Source: an uncultured Oscillospiraceae bacterium
Lineage (GTDB): Bacteria > Bacillota > Clostridia > Oscillospirales > Oscillospiraceae
Assembly (NCBI GenBank): GCA_905234575.1
Contig: CAJOIG010000118.1
Coordinates: forward strand, 1-6,449
DNA length: 6,449 nucleotides
Direction of reading: 5' to 3'
In this document: positions 6,229 to 6,449 of the stretch, piece by piece
How the letters are laid out: each line of letters begins with the position of its first letter
Numbering within the stretch: the first letter of the stretch is position 1
Program-made: the position numbers and the translations under genes
The notes under the pieces: generated by a model
What the model saw: only the letters and a program-made list of their open reading frames with translations
Told to the model about the DNA's origin: nothing
Databases searched by the model: none

Positions 6229-6449
6229 ATGATCACCAAAGACCAGAAGACCGCCATCATCGAGAACAACAAGACCCACGAGAGCGACACCGGTTCCCCC
6301 GAGGTCCAGATCGCCATCCTCACCGAGCGCATCAACCAGCTCACCGAGCACCTGAAGGTCCACAAGAAGGACAACCACTCCCGCCAGGGCCTGTTCAAGA
6401 TGATCGGCAAGCGCCGCCGTCTGCTCGACTACGTGGCGAAGAACGACAT
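6229..6449 (+). CDS. rpsO: 30S ribosomal protein S15 (3' end outside window)
   Basis: The frame runs from ATG 6229 to the window end without a stop: 73 complete codons of a protein that is usually 88-89 residues, so about 16 residues are missing. S15 is a primary 16S rRNA-binding protein that joins the central three-way junction early in small-subunit assembly. Conserved features are the start MITKDQKTAII, the GSPEVQIA segment with DTGSPEVQ (20-27), LTERINQLTEHLKVHKKDNHS across the long helical hairpin, and SRQGLFKMIGKRRRLLDYV (51-69) with the basic rRNA-contacting residues. The Shine-Dalgarno is AAAGGAAG at 6212-6219, 9-11 nt before the ATG. It lies 126 nt after typA and has its own promoter. 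In many Firmicutes pnp follows, but that would lie beyond the window. Confidence 0.97.
   Translation, partial: MITKDQKTAIIENNKTHESDTGSPEVQIAILTERINQLTEHLKVHKKDNHSRQGLFKMIGKRRRLLDYVAKND

Overview
The window looks like ordinary chromosome from a high-GC member of the Firmicutes, most likely a clostridial (Oscillospirales-type) gut anaerobe. The evidence is a single-chain alpha2-type glycyl-tRNA synthetase, purine-rich Shine-Dalgarno sites of the AGGAGG type, sigma-A-like promoters with 17-nt spacers in AT-rich gaps, and coding regions with strong G/C preference at third codon positions. The taxonomic placement is inference from these traits; no species is claimed.

Layout. At the left edge is the C-terminal end of an unidentified plus-strand gene (3-161). 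It converges on a minus-strand cluster across a strong hairpin terminator (176-212). The minus-strand cluster, in order of transcription (right to left), is: a MATE-family multidrug/cation antiporter (4117-2756), a YfbR-type HD-domain 5'-deoxynucleotidase overlapping it by 8 bp (2763-2155), glycyl-tRNA synthetase (2117-690), and a small single-span membrane protein of unknown function with a TTG start (607-230). A promoter upstream of the MATE gene and the terminator beyond the small gene bracket this set as one probable transcript.

The plus strand to the right carries typA/bipA (4288-6102), a translational GTPase, driven by its own extended -10 promoter. That promoter is divergent from the MATE promoter, and the two share a repeated TTGCAATTC element. 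After typA, a good promoter at 6106-6134 drives rpsO (ribosomal protein S15, from 6229), which is cut by the window end. The rpsO leader is about 88 nt and can be folded, so S15 autoregulation is possible but unproven.

Functionally the window is mostly translation: charging tRNA-Gly, ribosome assembly and stress GTPase activity, and a small-subunit protein. A nucleotide-salvage enzyme and an exporter accompany these. I found no CRISPR array, mobile element, phage gene, tRNA or rRNA, and no convincing new biological system. The items most worth a second look are the unknown membrane protein after glyQS, the unusual MATE-yfbR-glyQS grouping without space for a T-box, the rpsO leader, and the divergent promoter repeat. 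No gap between genes exceeds 300 bases.
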